Shown here: piece after piece, positions 44,676-53,503 of the stretch
How positions within the stretch are numbered: position 1 is the stretch's first letter
Layout: the number at the start of each line of letters is the position of its first letter
Source of the DNA: Nocardia albiluteola
GTDB taxonomy: Bacteria; Actinomycetota; Actinomycetes; Mycobacteriales; Mycobacteriaceae
Direction of reading: 5' to 3'
Assembly: GCF_018860155.1 (NCBI RefSeq)
Contig: NZ_JAHKNI010000013.1
Location: 186,001-250,000 of the forward strand
Length of the DNA stretch: 64,000 nt
Position numbers and translations under genes: made by a program
The notes under the pieces: generated by a model
Database searches by the model: none
Seen by the model: the letters and a program-made list of their open reading frames with translations, nothing else
What the model was told of the DNA's origin: nothing

Positions 44676-45774
44676 TGCTCATCCGCTCGAACAGCCGGAC
44701 ATACCCGTTGTGCACCCGGAGCGCGGCCCGCCGGGCCGCGGCGGGCATATCGCTGGACACCACCGCGCGCCAGCGCTGGGCCCGCGCCACCGCATCATCG
44801 GCGTCGGCCGGATACGGCGAGGGGTATCCCGCGGCTAGGTGGATGACCTCCGGGCAGGCCAGGCCGGCCCGCAGGCCGATCCACAGCGCCTCGTCCCCGG
44901 CCAGGTAGTCCTCGATCAGATCCCGGGCCCGGCCCGCGCCCACGCCGCCGGCCCGCGCGCCCAGGCGGGCCAGTTCGTCGAGGAATTCCCCGCCGCGCCG
45001 CGCGCCGACCTGCTCGTACCGGCGGTGCAGCAGGGCGTGGACGGGATCGATCCCGCTGACCGCGTGCAAGATCTGCCGCACCGGCTGCGGCCCGAGATCC
45101 GGATCGCGGTGCAGCGCGGCCATCGCCGTGGACACGCCGAACAGTCCCCAGCGGCCGACGACGGCCTCACGGTCGGCCACGTCGGGCCCGAAATCCGTGC
45201 CGGTGAACAGTTCCGTGGTCAGCGTGAACGACGGATCGGCCGTGCCCGCGTGCCGCCGCAGCGTGGTCAGGTCCTGCTCGGCCGGGGTGCCGGCGCGGGT
45301 GCGCACGGCCAGCTCGGCCACCACCGGCAGGGTCGCCATGCCCATCTCGTAGGCGCATTGATCGACCGCCGCCACCGCGTCGGCCCACCGCGAACCGACC
45401 GCGTCGGCCTTGTTCAGCACGATCAGCGTGCGATCGCGCGGCAGTCCGGACAGCACGGCGCGATCACCCGCCTGCAGCGTCGAGGCCAGCACGTAGACCA
45501 CCAGGTCCGCGTCCAGGACCGGATCCGGCGTGTTCGGCGCATCCACGGGCGCGGTCTCCTCCGCCGACATCAGCGCCAGCGCATGCAGCAGCGTCGTCTT
45601 GCCGGCCCCGGCGCGCCCGGTCACCTGAATGCGCGCGGGACGCTGCCAGGCCTGCGCGGCGGCGACGACCTGCTGAGCGACCTGCGGATCGGTCCCCGGG
45701 CCGGTCCGCAGATTCGCGATCAGCTGATCGAGCTCCGGCGCGGGTCCCTGCGACGACAGCGCTTCTGTAGGCAC
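44662..45774 (-). CDS. Dynamin-like GTPase (P-loop)
   Basis: 370 residues from GTG 45774 (GGAAGGGGG upstream). P-loop 'VTGRAGAGKTTLLHALALM' (G-R-A-G-A-G-K-T), 'DPVLDADLVVYVLASTL' in the position of the G3/switch region, and the G4 motif N-K-A-D in 'TLIVLNKADAVGS' identify a TRAFAC-type GTPase. The C-terminal half is helical. With the downstream coiled-coil protein it forms a two-gene unit, as do IniA/IniC-type dynamin-like pairs in mycobacteria that act in membrane maintenance under envelope stress. Confidence 0.75.
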   Translation of the reverse strand: MPTEALSSQGPAPELDQLIANLRTGPGTDPQVAQQVVAAAQAWQRPARIQVTGRAGAGKTTLLHALALMSAEETAPVDAPNTPDPVLDADLVVYVLASTLQAGDRAVLSGLPRDRTLIVLNKADAVGSRWADAVAAVDQCAYEMGMATLPVVAELAVRTRAGTPAEQDLTTLRRHAGTADPSFTLTTELFTGTDFGPDVADREAVVGRWGLFGVSTAMAALHRDPDLGPQPVRQILHAVSGIDPVHALLHRRYEQVGARRGGEFLDELARLGARAGGVGAGRARDLIEDYLAGDEALWIGLRAGLACPEVIHLAAGYPSPYPADADDAVARAQRWRAVVSSDMPAAARRAALRVHNGYVRLFERMSSAGL

Positions 45775-46208
45775 GGTCCTACCCCCTTCCGGCGGGCAAT
45801 TCTCGCAGAACTGACCCGGTTTGTCGGCACGGAACACCGTATTCCCCCGCCGAATATCGACCCCCGCCCCCACCCCGTCAAGCCGTACCCGCCAAACGCA
45901 CTCTCATCGGGCACACGCACCCGTTCCACGGTCCCGCGCCGAATAACTCCGGACACACTTTGCCCGAATTGTGTCTTTAATCACAACTCGGCATTGGGAA
46001 TCGGCAATTGCGGGCGGGTGTTCTTTTGAGAGACAGCACAATTCGGAGTCGGCTAGCTTTTCGGGCGAATGTCCAATCGCATACTCTCAGGCGATCGGCG
46101 AGGATGCGTCGATACGCGGCAGCGCCGCATCGACGAAGTACGCAGAGCACCGCCCCGCCCGGCAGCCCGGGCATACGGGCCGGTCGCCGGAGCAACGAGG
46201 AGGTTGCG
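45775..46208. other. Divergent region between GTPase and lipase genes (434 bp)
   Basis: No gene is credible here. It holds a CRP-like palindrome (see 45969-45986), an AT-rich patch at about 45940-46090 and the lipase ribosome site at 46197-46203. Confidence 0.5.
45969..45986. promoter_or_regulatory. CRP/GlxR-like palindrome
   Basis: TTGTGTCTTTAATCACAA is a TTGTG-N8-CACAA palindrome, and TGTGT-N6-TCACA differs from the CRP consensus TGTGA-N6-TCACA at one position. It lies about 220 bp before the lipase gene and 195 bp before the GTPase start. Confidence 0.4.
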
Positions 46209-47600
46209 ATGACCGTCATCGAGGACGTCATCGGACGGGGCGAGGGAGTATCGGCAGGCGGACCGCATGTGGTCACGACCACCGCACAGACGGGCACCGA
46301 AGGCTCCCGGCACCCACTGCTTCCCTCCCGCGACCCCTTTCTGGTCCCACCGGCCGGCCTGGCCAGGTACGCGCCCGGCACCATCCTGCGCAGCCGCACG
46401 GTGCGGATCGGCCTGCTCGGGGTAATTCCGCAGCAGGTCTCGGCCTGGCAGCTGCTCTATCGCAGCAACGACATGCACGGCGAGGCCGAGGCGGCGGTCA
46501 CCACCGTGCTGCTCCCGGCGGGTGCGGATCCCGACGCCGAACGCCCGCTGCTGGCCTTCGAATCGGCTGTCGACGCGACCGCGGAACAGGGCGCGCCCTC
46601 CTACGCCCTGCGGATGGGCGCCAACGCACCCGGTTCGATCACTCAGCTGGAATGGATGCTGGTCGCGGGCGCCCTGCGCCGCGGCTGGGCAGTGAGCATC
46701 GCCGACCACGGGGGCCCGCACGGCAATTTCGGCGCGCCACGCGAGCCGGGCTACCGCTCCCTCGACGGCATCCGTGCCGCGCTGCGCTTCGCCCCGCTCG
46801 GCCTGCACTCCCGCACGCCCGTCGCGGTCTGGGGATACTCCGGCGGCGGCATGGCCGGATCCTGGCTGGTGGAGATGGCCCCGTCCTACGCACCCGAGCT
46901 CGATATCGTCGGCGCGGTGCTGGGCGCGCCGGTCGGCGATCCGGAACTGGTCTTCCGCCGGGTCAACGGCGGCCCGTTCGCAGGATTCCCGCCGATCATG
47001 ATCGCTGCGCTGCGCCGCCTGTATCCCGCATTGGATCGCATCCTGGACGCCGAGCTGAACACCGAGGGGCGGCGCCTGCTGGATCTGGCCGCGCGGCTGG
47101 CGCCCATCATCGCGCTGCCCCGCCTGGCCCATCGCGACGTCGGCGACTATCTCGACCGGCCGCTCGATGAGGTGCTGGCCGAGCCGGAGCTCCAGGAGAT
47201 GTTCTCCGAGCTGCGCCTGGGCGGGCACATTCCGCGCTGCCCGCTGCTGGTGCTGCAGCCGGTGCACGACGAGGTCGTCACGGTCGATGCCATCGACGAG
47301 CAAGTCGAGCGCTACCGTCGCGGTGGCGCGAATGTGACCTACCTGCGCGATCGGCTCAGCGAGCATTTCACCCTGTTGCCGCTGGCAACCCCGCTGAGCC
47401 TGGACTGGCTGGCGGACCGAATCGCCGGACGACCGGTGTGCAATGCCGGCACCCGGACCGTCTGGTCGGTGCTGGCGGATTCCTCGAGCTGGCGCGGCCT
47501 GCTCGAAATGACCGCCACGGCAACACGAGTCGCGCTGGGCCGGCCGTTGCGGCAGCGGGAACAGCCGCGGCCGCGGCCGGTCGGCACGATGGCCGCCTGA
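46209..47600 (+). CDS. Lipase of the secretory-lipase (LIP) family
   Basis: 463 residues from ATG 46209 (GAGGAGG upstream). The alpha/beta fold of PF03583: 'GLLGVIPQQVSAWQLLYRSN', the nucleophile elbow G-Y-S-G-G-G in 'VAVWGYSGGGMAGSWLVEMA', an Asp in 'VLQPVHDEVVTVDAI' and a His in 'RLSEHFTLLPLATPL'. Such enzymes cut triacylglycerols. No obvious signal peptide precedes the domain, although family members are usually secreted, so export is uncertain. Stands alone; a CRP-like site lies upstream. Confidence 0.85.
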   Translation: MTVIEDVIGRGEGVSAGGPHVVTTTAQTGTEGSRHPLLPSRDPFLVPPAGLARYAPGTILRSRTVRIGLLGVIPQQVSAWQLLYRSNDMHGEAEAAVTTVLLPAGADPDAERPLLAFESAVDATAEQGAPSYALRMGANAPGSITQLEWMLVAGALRRGWAVSIADHGGPHGNFGAPREPGYRSLDGIRAALRFAPLGLHSRTPVAVWGYSGGGMAGSWLVEMAPSYAPELDIVGAVLGAPVGDPELVFRRVNGGPFAGFPPIMIAALRRLYPALDRILDAELNTEGRRLLDLAARLAPIIALPRLAHRDVGDYLDRPLDEVLAEPELQEMFSELRLGGHIPRCPLLVLQPVHDEVVTVDAIDEQVERYRRGGANVTYLRDRLSEHFTLLPLATPLSLDWLADRIAGRPVCNAGTRTVWSVLADSSSWRGLLEMTATATRVALGRPLRQREQPRPRPVGTMAA

Positions 47601-47716
47601 GCAGCCGCACCGCCCCCGCGGGCCCGCCGGACACCGCACGCATCGGCGTGGATGCCCGGCGGCGCGGCGCGGTGATATGTACGCTGCCTGCTGCCCTGAT
47701 CATCGAATACTGGACA

Positions 47717-48670
47717 ATGGACGCCGTGAACGACGCCGCGAACCACACTGCCGAGTCAGTCCCCGGGCCGCGGTCCACAGGATCGGCCCCGCTCACCACG
47801 CCGCACACCGCATCGGATTCGGCCGCGAATTCCGCGCCGCGGCGAGCCGGGGACGACGCACCACTGCCGAGCGTGGGGACCGCACCCGGCGCCGCGCAGC
47901 CCGTCGCGCGGGCCGGGGAACCGGGGCCCGCCGATGCGACCGGACCGGGCCATCCGACCGGATCCCGCCTGCACCCCCGGGTCACCAGCTTCCGGTCGCG
48001 CCGCGGCGCGCTAACCGCAACTCAACAGCAATCGTGGGCCCGGATGTGGCCGCGCATCGGCCGCGACGTCGGCGACGAGCGCCTGGACGCCGCCGCCTGG
48101 TTCGGCCGCGAGGCGCCCCTGATCATCGAGATCGGTTGCGGCACCGGCACCGCGACGGCCGCCATGGCGCAGGCCGAACCGCAGTTCGATCTGATCGGCA
48201 TCGAGGTGTACAAGCCCGGCCTGGCACAGCTGGTACAGCGCCTCGAGCGCGAGGGCATCGAGAATGTCCGGCTGTTGCGCGGAGATGCGGTGGACGTCCT
48301 CGAAAACATGATTGCCGAAAGTTCTCTCACTGGCGTTCGAGTCTTCTTCCCCGACCCGTGGCCCAAGGCCCGGCACCACAAGCGGCGACTACTCCAGCCC
48401 GCCACCATGGCACTCATCGCCAGCCGCCTGCGCCCCGGCGGAATCCTGCACGTGGCTACCGACCACGCCGAGTACGCCGAGCACATCGCCGCGGTCGGCG
48501 CCGCAGAGCCACAGCTCATCGGCCTGAACGAGGCCGCGGGCGGCGATCGCGAGCACGCACGCACCCCCACCCCGATCGGCTTCGACCGGCCCGTCACCAA
48601 ATTCGAAAGCAAGGCGCATCGGGCCGGAAGCGCCATCACCGAGCTCATTTGGGGGAAGATCGACTCATGA
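47717..48670 (+). CDS. trmB: tRNA (guanine-N7-)-methyltransferase
   Basis: 317 residues. The SAM fold has 'EIGCGTGTATAAMAQAEP' (motif I), 'FDLIGIEVYKPGLAQLV' and the TrmB signature 'VRVFFPDPWPKARHHKRRLL', ending in 'TKFESKAHRAGSAITELIWG'. It makes m7G46 in tRNAs. The first 90 residues are a Pro/Ala-rich extension; Mtb TrmB is about 50 residues shorter. ATG 47717 or GTG 47726 may be used; the second lies 7 nt after GACAAT. Its stop overlaps a mini-ORF (48667) that leads into the NYN gene. Confidence 0.93.
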   Translation: MDAVNDAANHTAESVPGPRSTGSAPLTTPHTASDSAANSAPRRAGDDAPLPSVGTAPGAAQPVARAGEPGPADATGPGHPTGSRLHPRVTSFRSRRGALTATQQQSWARMWPRIGRDVGDERLDAAAWFGREAPLIIEIGCGTGTATAAMAQAEPQFDLIGIEVYKPGLAQLVQRLEREGIENVRLLRGDAVDVLENMIAESSLTGVRVFFPDPWPKARHHKRRLLQPATMALIASRLRPGGILHVATDHAEYAEHIAAVGAAEPQLIGLNEAAGGDREHARTPTPIGFDRPVTKFESKAHRAGSAITELIWGKIDS

Positions 48671-48741
48671 GCGTGCGAAGCGAGCGAACAATTAGCTCAG
48701 CCAGCCCGGCCATGCCCGGCACCCCGGGGGCCATGTCATGA
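48667..48741 (+). CDS. 24-codon linking ORF between trmB and the NYN gene
   Basis: ATG 48667 overlaps the trmB stop (ATGA) and its own TGA (48739-48741) overlaps the next ATG at 48738 (ATGA), so it exactly bridges the two genes. The peptide 'MSVRSERTISSASPAM' and following residues have no known function. The GCGAAGCGAGCG stretch resembles a common actinobacterial repeat. It may serve translational coupling only. Confidence 0.35.
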   Translation: MSVRSERTISSASPAMPGTPGAMS

Positions 48742-49505
48742 CGGTCAGTGAGATCGACCGCGATGTGATGGACGTCGCCGAGATGGTCGAGGGCGGCGGC
48801 GAGAGCACCCCGTCCGCCCCGGCCGCGGCGGCCTCGGGCGGCGCCACCCCGCAGGGCGGGGCCACCGACGTGCGGAGAGTGCTGCTGGTCTGGGACGCGC
48901 CGAACCTCGACATGGGTCTGGGCGCGATTCTCGGCGGGCGGCCCACCGCGGCCTACCGGCCCCGCTTCGACGCGCTGGGGCGCTGGCTCCTGGCCCGTAC
49001 CGCCGAACTCTCGGTCGGCAACACGCAGCGGGTGGAGGCCGAGGCCACCGTCTTCACCAACATCGCCCCCGGCACCGCCGATGTGGTGCGGCCGTGGGTG
49101 GAGGCCCTGCGCAACGTCGGCTACGCGGTCTTCGCCAAGCCCAAGATCGACGAGGACTCCGATGTGGACAGCGACATGCTGGCCCATATCGAATTGCGCC
49201 GCCGCGGCGCCGGCCTGGCGGGCATCATGGTGGCCTCGGCCGACGGCCAGGCGTTCCGCGAGCCGCTCGAGGAGATCGCGGCGAGCGGAGTTCCGGTGCA
49301 GGTGCTCGGATTCCGCGAGCACGCGAGCTGGGCCGTGACGTCCGATATCCTCGACTTCATCGACCTCGAGGACATCCCGGGCGTGTTCCGTGAACCGCTG
49401 CCCCGGGTCAGCCTCGAGTCGTTGCCCGACGAAGGAGCATGGCTGCAGCCCTTCCGGCCGCTGTCGGCGCTGCTCACCTCCCGCCCCGCGCAAGGAGTCG
49501 CTTAG
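48738..49505 (+). CDS. NYN-like domain protein (Rv0207c-like)
   Basis: 255 residues. After a 45-residue low-complexity head the fold begins 'RRVLLVWDAPNLDMGLGAIL', the D-x-x-N-L motif of NYN/PIN-like nucleases. 'FAKPKIDEDSDVDSDMLAHI' and 'LAGIMVASADGQAFREPL' add the acidic residues expected for a metal-dependent RNase site. Activity is not shown for the Mtb relative. The TAG overlaps the mmpL3 GTG by one base, so it is in one operon with trmB and mmpL3. Confidence 0.88.
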   Translation: MTVSEIDRDVMDVAEMVEGGGESTPSAPAAAASGGATPQGGATDVRRVLLVWDAPNLDMGLGAILGGRPTAAYRPRFDALGRWLLARTAELSVGNTQRVEAEATVFTNIAPGTADVVRPWVEALRNVGYAVFAKPKIDEDSDVDSDMLAHIELRRRGAGLAGIMVASADGQAFREPLEEIAASGVPVQVLGFREHASWAVTSDILDFIDLEDIPGVFREPLPRVSLESLPDEGAWLQPFRPLSALLTSRPAQGVA

Positions 49506-52500
49506 TGTTCACCCGCTGGGGCGATCTGGTCTACCGATTCCGATTCGCCGTACTTGGTGTCATGGTGGCCGGTCTACTCGGCCTGGGCGCATTCGGACTC
49601 AATCTGGCCGACCATCTCAGCTCCAGCGGGTGGGACGATCCCGGCTCGGAGTCGACGCAGGCGGCCGAGATATTGGATTCGACCTACGGTCGCGACCACG
49701 CCGGCGACGTCATCGTGCTGTACACGGCGCCGGACGGTAAGACCGTCGACGATCCCGCCTTCCAGCAGACGGTCGTCAACAGCCTGAACAACCTGCCCAA
49801 GAACCACCCCGACCAGATCAGCCGGGTCTACATCGCGCCCTGGAAGGTCACCGGCGTCGTCAACTACTCGCCGACGATCACCATCTCCAAGGACCGCAAG
49901 GTCGCCTTCGCCACGATCGCGCTCAAGGGCGACGACGACACCTCGACGATGCAGAACTTCCGGGAGGTCAAGGACGCCTTCGACATTCCGGGCGTCAACG
50001 TCCAGGTGGCCGGCCTGCAGGCGGTCGCGGGCACGCTCAACGACACCATCGCCGAGGATATCCATCGCATGGAGATCCTGGCCATCCCGGCCGTGGCCGT
50101 GCTGCTGTTCTTCATCTTCGGCGGCGTCGTGGCCGCGGCGCTGCCGCTGATCGTCGGCGGACTCACCGTCATCGGCGCCAACGGCATCGTCATGGGCATC
50201 ACGAAGCTCACCGACGTGAACTCCTTTGTGGGCGCGGTCGTCTCGATGGTCGGCCTGGGCCTGGCCATCGACTACGGCCTATTCATCGTGAGCCGCTTCC
50301 GCGAGGAGCTGGCCGACGGCTACGACACCCGCGCGGCGGTGCGCCGCTCGGTGATGACCGCGGGCCGCACCGTCGCCTTCTCCGCGACCATGATCATCGC
50401 GGCCAGCGCGAGCATGCTGCTGTTCCCACAGGGCTTCCTCAAATCCCTCGCCTACGGCACGATCGCGACCGTCGGGCTGGCCGCACTGGCCTCGCTCACG
50501 ATCCTGCCCGCCATCCTGAGCATTCTCGGGCGGCGCGTCGATATGCTGGGCCTGAAGTGGTTCCGCAAGACCAAGACCACCGAGGAGATCGAGAACGGCC
50601 TCTGGGGCCGGTGCGTGCAGTGGGTGATGAAACATCCGCTCAAGGTGGCGGTGCCGCTGTGCATCCTGCTGCTCCTGCTGATCATCCCGGTGAAGAATCT
50701 GCAGTTCGGCGGCATCAGCGAGACCTACCTGCCGCCGGACAATCCGACCCGCATGGCGCAGGCGGAATTCGATCGGCTGTTCCCGGAGCGGCGCACCGAC
50801 CCGATCAACCTGGTCATCGAGACCAAGAACACCACCGAGATCAGCGGCGTGCTCGCGGAGGCGAACAAGGCGCCCGGTCTGGTCGGGCACTTCCAGCTCA
50901 CGACGCCGCCACCCAGCGGATCCGATGTCTGGCAGGTCTCCACGACGATCCAGGATCCCGCACACCCCAGCGACACCATCGATTATCTGCGATCGATCCC
51001 CCTGCCCGCCGACGTGCAACTATTGGTCGGCGGTTCCCCGGCGGTAATGATGGACAGCGTCAACGCGCTCCTGAACCGGATGCCGCTGATGATCATCCTG
51101 GTCGTCCTGATCACCACGCTGCTGATGTTCCTGACCTTCGGTTCGCTGGTGCTGCCGATCAAGGCCGCGCTGATGAGCGCCCTGGGCCTGGGCTCGACGC
51201 TGGGCATCCTGACCTGGATCTTCATCGACGGTCACGGGGCCGGGCTGATGAATTTCACGCCACAGCCGATCACCGCGCCGGTGCTGGTGTTGATCATTGC
51301 ACTCATCTACGGCCTGTCGATCGACTACGAGGTCTTCCTGCTCTCACGGATGGTGGAGGCGCGCGCCCAGGGGGCCAGCACGACCGAGGCAGTGCGGATC
51401 GGCACCGCGCAGACCGGCCGCATCATCACCGCCGCCGCGCTGATCCTGCTCGTGGTGACCGGCGCGTTCGCCTTCTCCAAGCTGGTGATGATGCAGTACA
51501 TCGCCTACGGCATGGTCTCGGCACTGCTCATCGACGCGACCGTGCTGCGCATGCTGCTGGTTCCGGCGACGATGAAACTGCTCGGCGACGACTGCTGGTG
51601 GGCGCCGGCGTGGATGAAGCGAATCCAGCAGAAGGTCGGCCTGGGCGAGCCCATCCTCGACGATGCGCGGCCCCAGGACGGCGAGGTCGTCGACCTGATC
51701 AAGACCACCCCGGTCACCGACCCGGTGACCATGCAGATTCCGATGATGCCCGACGGCACGCCGGTCAAGCAGGGGCGTAAGCCCCGGCGCCCGCGCTTCC
51801 TGCGTCACGTCGACCCCGAGGCGCCGACCGAGCGGATCGCGGAATCCCCGGCCGTCGAGTCGGATGCGGATGCCGCGCAGGGACTCATCGCGCCGGCGGC
51901 CGAGAAGCCGCAGCCGGGCCAGTCCACCCTGAACCTGCCGGATGCCACGGCGCCCGTCGAGTCGGCGGACGTCTCCGCCTCTCCCGCGATCTCACCTCCG
52001 CGTCAGCCGGGGCGCCCCGCGGTGCCCTCGGGCCTGCCGGACGCCGGGGTCGAGCACGCGGCGGGTGAGGCACCGCGGGATCCGGGCGCCGCGCCGCGGA
52101 TCCTGCCGCCGCGGCCCACGCAGACCGGACCGGTGCCGCCGCATCCGGCCACCCGTGCCCAGCGGTATCAGCCGCACGAGACGGACCCGGCGAACGCCGC
52201 GCCCCTCACCGCGGCCACCGAGCCGGTACCCGCCACGGAATTGCACCGCCCGCAGGCGGATTCGCTGCCTCGGGCGGACTACACCCGGCCGCCGGTGGAT
52301 CCGCCGCAGCACGCCGCGCCGGCCGCGCACGGCGAATCGCCGCGGCACGTCGCACCGCGCCCCGCGTCGGCGACGGAATCGTCGCGCCCGCAGGACGCCG
52401 ACCGCAGCAGTATCGAACAGTGGATGGCCGATCTGCGCTCGTCGCGCCGCCGCTCGCTCGAATCCGATCCGGACGAGGGCAAGCACCACGACAGCGGCAA

Positions 52501-52552
52501 CCGGACGGTCAGTGTGAACGAACTACTCCGCCGCCAGAACCGGGAGTCGTAG
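49505..52552 (+). CDS. mmpL3: MmpL3-like RND transporter of trehalose monomycolate
   Basis: 1015 residues from GTG 49505 (AAGGAG upstream). The RND fold has two sets of 6 helices with periplasmic loops. The proton-relay pairs are present: Asp-Tyr in 'LAIDYGLFIVSRF' at residues 256-257 (the same numbers as Mtb) and 'LSIDYEVFLLSRM' near residue 607. It flips trehalose monomycolate from the cytoplasm to the periplasm for mycolic acid assembly. The C-terminal tail of about 280 residues is Pro/Ala-rich and cytoplasmic, longer than in Mtb (944 residues). Last gene of the trmB-NYN-mmpL3 unit. Confidence 0.96.
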   Translation: MFTRWGDLVYRFRFAVLGVMVAGLLGLGAFGLNLADHLSSSGWDDPGSESTQAAEILDSTYGRDHAGDVIVLYTAPDGKTVDDPAFQQTVVNSLNNLPKNHPDQISRVYIAPWKVTGVVNYSPTITISKDRKVAFATIALKGDDDTSTMQNFREVKDAFDIPGVNVQVAGLQAVAGTLNDTIAEDIHRMEILAIPAVAVLLFFIFGGVVAAALPLIVGGLTVIGANGIVMGITKLTDVNSFVGAVVSMVGLGLAIDYGLFIVSRFREELADGYDTRAAVRRSVMTAGRTVAFSATMIIAASASMLLFPQGFLKSLAYGTIATVGLAALASLTILPAILSILGRRVDMLGLKWFRKTKTTEEIENGLWGRCVQWVMKHPLKVAVPLCILLLLLIIPVKNLQFGGISETYLPPDNPTRMAQAEFDRLFPERRTDPINLVIETKNTTEISGVLAEANKAPGLVGHFQLTTPPPSGSDVWQVSTTIQDPAHPSDTIDYLRSIPLPADVQLLVGGSPAVMMDSVNALLNRMPLMIILVVLITTLLMFLTFGSLVLPIKAALMSALGLGSTLGILTWIFIDGHGAGLMNFTPQPITAPVLVLIIALIYGLSIDYEVFLLSRMVEARAQGASTTEAVRIGTAQTGRIITAAALILLVVTGAFAFSKLVMMQYIAYGMVSALLIDATVLRMLLVPATMKLLGDDCWWAPAWMKRIQQKVGLGEPILDDARPQDGEVVDLIKTTPVTDPVTMQIPMMPDGTPVKQGRKPRRPRFLRHVDPEAPTERIAESPAVESDADAAQGLIAPAAEKPQPGQSTLNLPDATAPVESADVSASPAISPPRQPGRPAVPSGLPDAGVEHAAGEAPRDPGAAPRILPPRPTQTGPVPPHPATRAQRYQPHETDPANAAPLTAATEPVPATELHRPQADSLPRADYTRPPVDPPQHAAPAAHGESPRHVAPRPASATESSRPQDADRSSIEQWMADLRSSRRRSLESDPDEGKHHDSGNRTVSVNELLRRQNRES

Positions 52553-52554
52553 GG

Positions 52555-53352
52555 CTACCGCGCGCGGGCCATGCCCGCACGGATTTCGACGGCCACCGCG
52601 CCCGGGTCCTCCAGCATGGGGACGTGGCCGACCCCGGGCAGGGTGCGGGCCTCGATACCGGGCAGGGTTTCGGTCCGGCCCTGGAACCGGGCCGGAAGCA
52701 CCCGGTCGTGCTCGCACAGCAGCACGGTGACCGGCGCCTCGATGTCGGCCAGGCGGGTGAATCCGGTTGCGAGCGTGGGGTCTTCGGCGAGATCGTCGAC
52801 GATGTGGCAGTGCGCGGGCGCGGCGGCGCTGGCGGTGGCCAGGGCATGCGGCACCGCGGCGGGCCGGTAGGCCAGCAGCGGAATCACCAGGCTGCGCACC
52901 ATCGGCGGGGCCGCGGCGCCCGCGCCGATCCCGATCACCGGGCCGAAGGCGCGGTACTTGCGGATCAGCTGCTGAGCGGCCTGGGCGTCGGAATCCCACA
53001 GGCCCCCGGGCGCGATGACCGTCACCGATCGGGCACGGCCGCGCGCGGCCAGCTCCAGCGCCAGCCATCCGCCCAGCGAGTTGCCCGCCACATGCACTGT
53101 GCTCCAGCCATTTTCGTCGAGTACGGACTCCGCGAAATCGGCTAGCGCCGCAAACGTCGCGGGTCGCGGCGCCTCGGGACCGCCCCAGTGGCCGGGCAGG
53201 GTGGGCGCCAAAACCTCGTGATCACTGGATAATTCGTCGAGCACCCCACCCCAGGACTCCCAGGTCAGCAGCAGGCCGTGCAGCAACAGCACGGGCGCGC
53301 CCCGGCCGGCACGATAGTACGGTTCCGGTTCGGCCGCGACACGCTTCACCAT
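52555..53352 (-). CDS. Alpha/beta-fold hydrolase
   Basis: 265 residues from ATG 53352. Features: 'VLLLHGLLLTWESWGGVLDE' (oxyanion loop), 'LAPTLPGHWGG', the nucleophile elbow G-N-S-L-G-G in 'HVAGNSLGGWLALELAA', the acid in 'LLCEHDRVLPARFQGRT' and the His in 'LPGVGHVPMLEDP'. It is an epoxide-hydrolase/meta-cleavage-like esterase; substrate unknown. A leaderless start lies 7 nt after TATCGT. The stop is 2 nt from the mmpL3 stop (tail to tail). Confidence 0.88.
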   Translation of the reverse strand: MVKRVAAEPEPYYRAGRGAPVLLLHGLLLTWESWGGVLDELSSDHEVLAPTLPGHWGGPEAPRPATFAALADFAESVLDENGWSTVHVAGNSLGGWLALELAARGRARSVTVIAPGGLWDSDAQAAQQLIRKYRAFGPVIGIGAGAAAPPMVRSLVIPLLAYRPAAVPHALATASAAAPAHCHIVDDLAEDPTLATGFTRLADIEAPVTVLLCEHDRVLPARFQGRTETLPGIEARTLPGVGHVPMLEDPGAVAVEIRAGMARAR

Positions 53353-53359
53353 GGCGGGA

Positions 53360-53365
53360 ACGATA
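53360..53365 (-). promoter_or_regulatory. -10 hexamer of the hydrolase gene
   Basis: TATCGT on the minus strand with a 7-nt spacer to ATG 53352. Confidence 0.55.
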
Positions 53366-53503
53366 CCCGGGTGCCGCGGCGCGCACCGGCGGGCCGGAGG
53401 CGGCAGCGAAGCGTAACCACGCAGGCCCTCGGAAGCGCCGCCATGACACCGCACGACGTACCCGGGGGCGGACAGCGCCGACCGTCGATGCCGAACCGGC
53501 GAA

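Noticed and set aside
47601..47716. Possible N-terminal extension of TrmB to 47438
   Set aside because: The extension overlaps the lipase gene and has low-complexity composition; ATG 47717/GTG 47726 is more likely.
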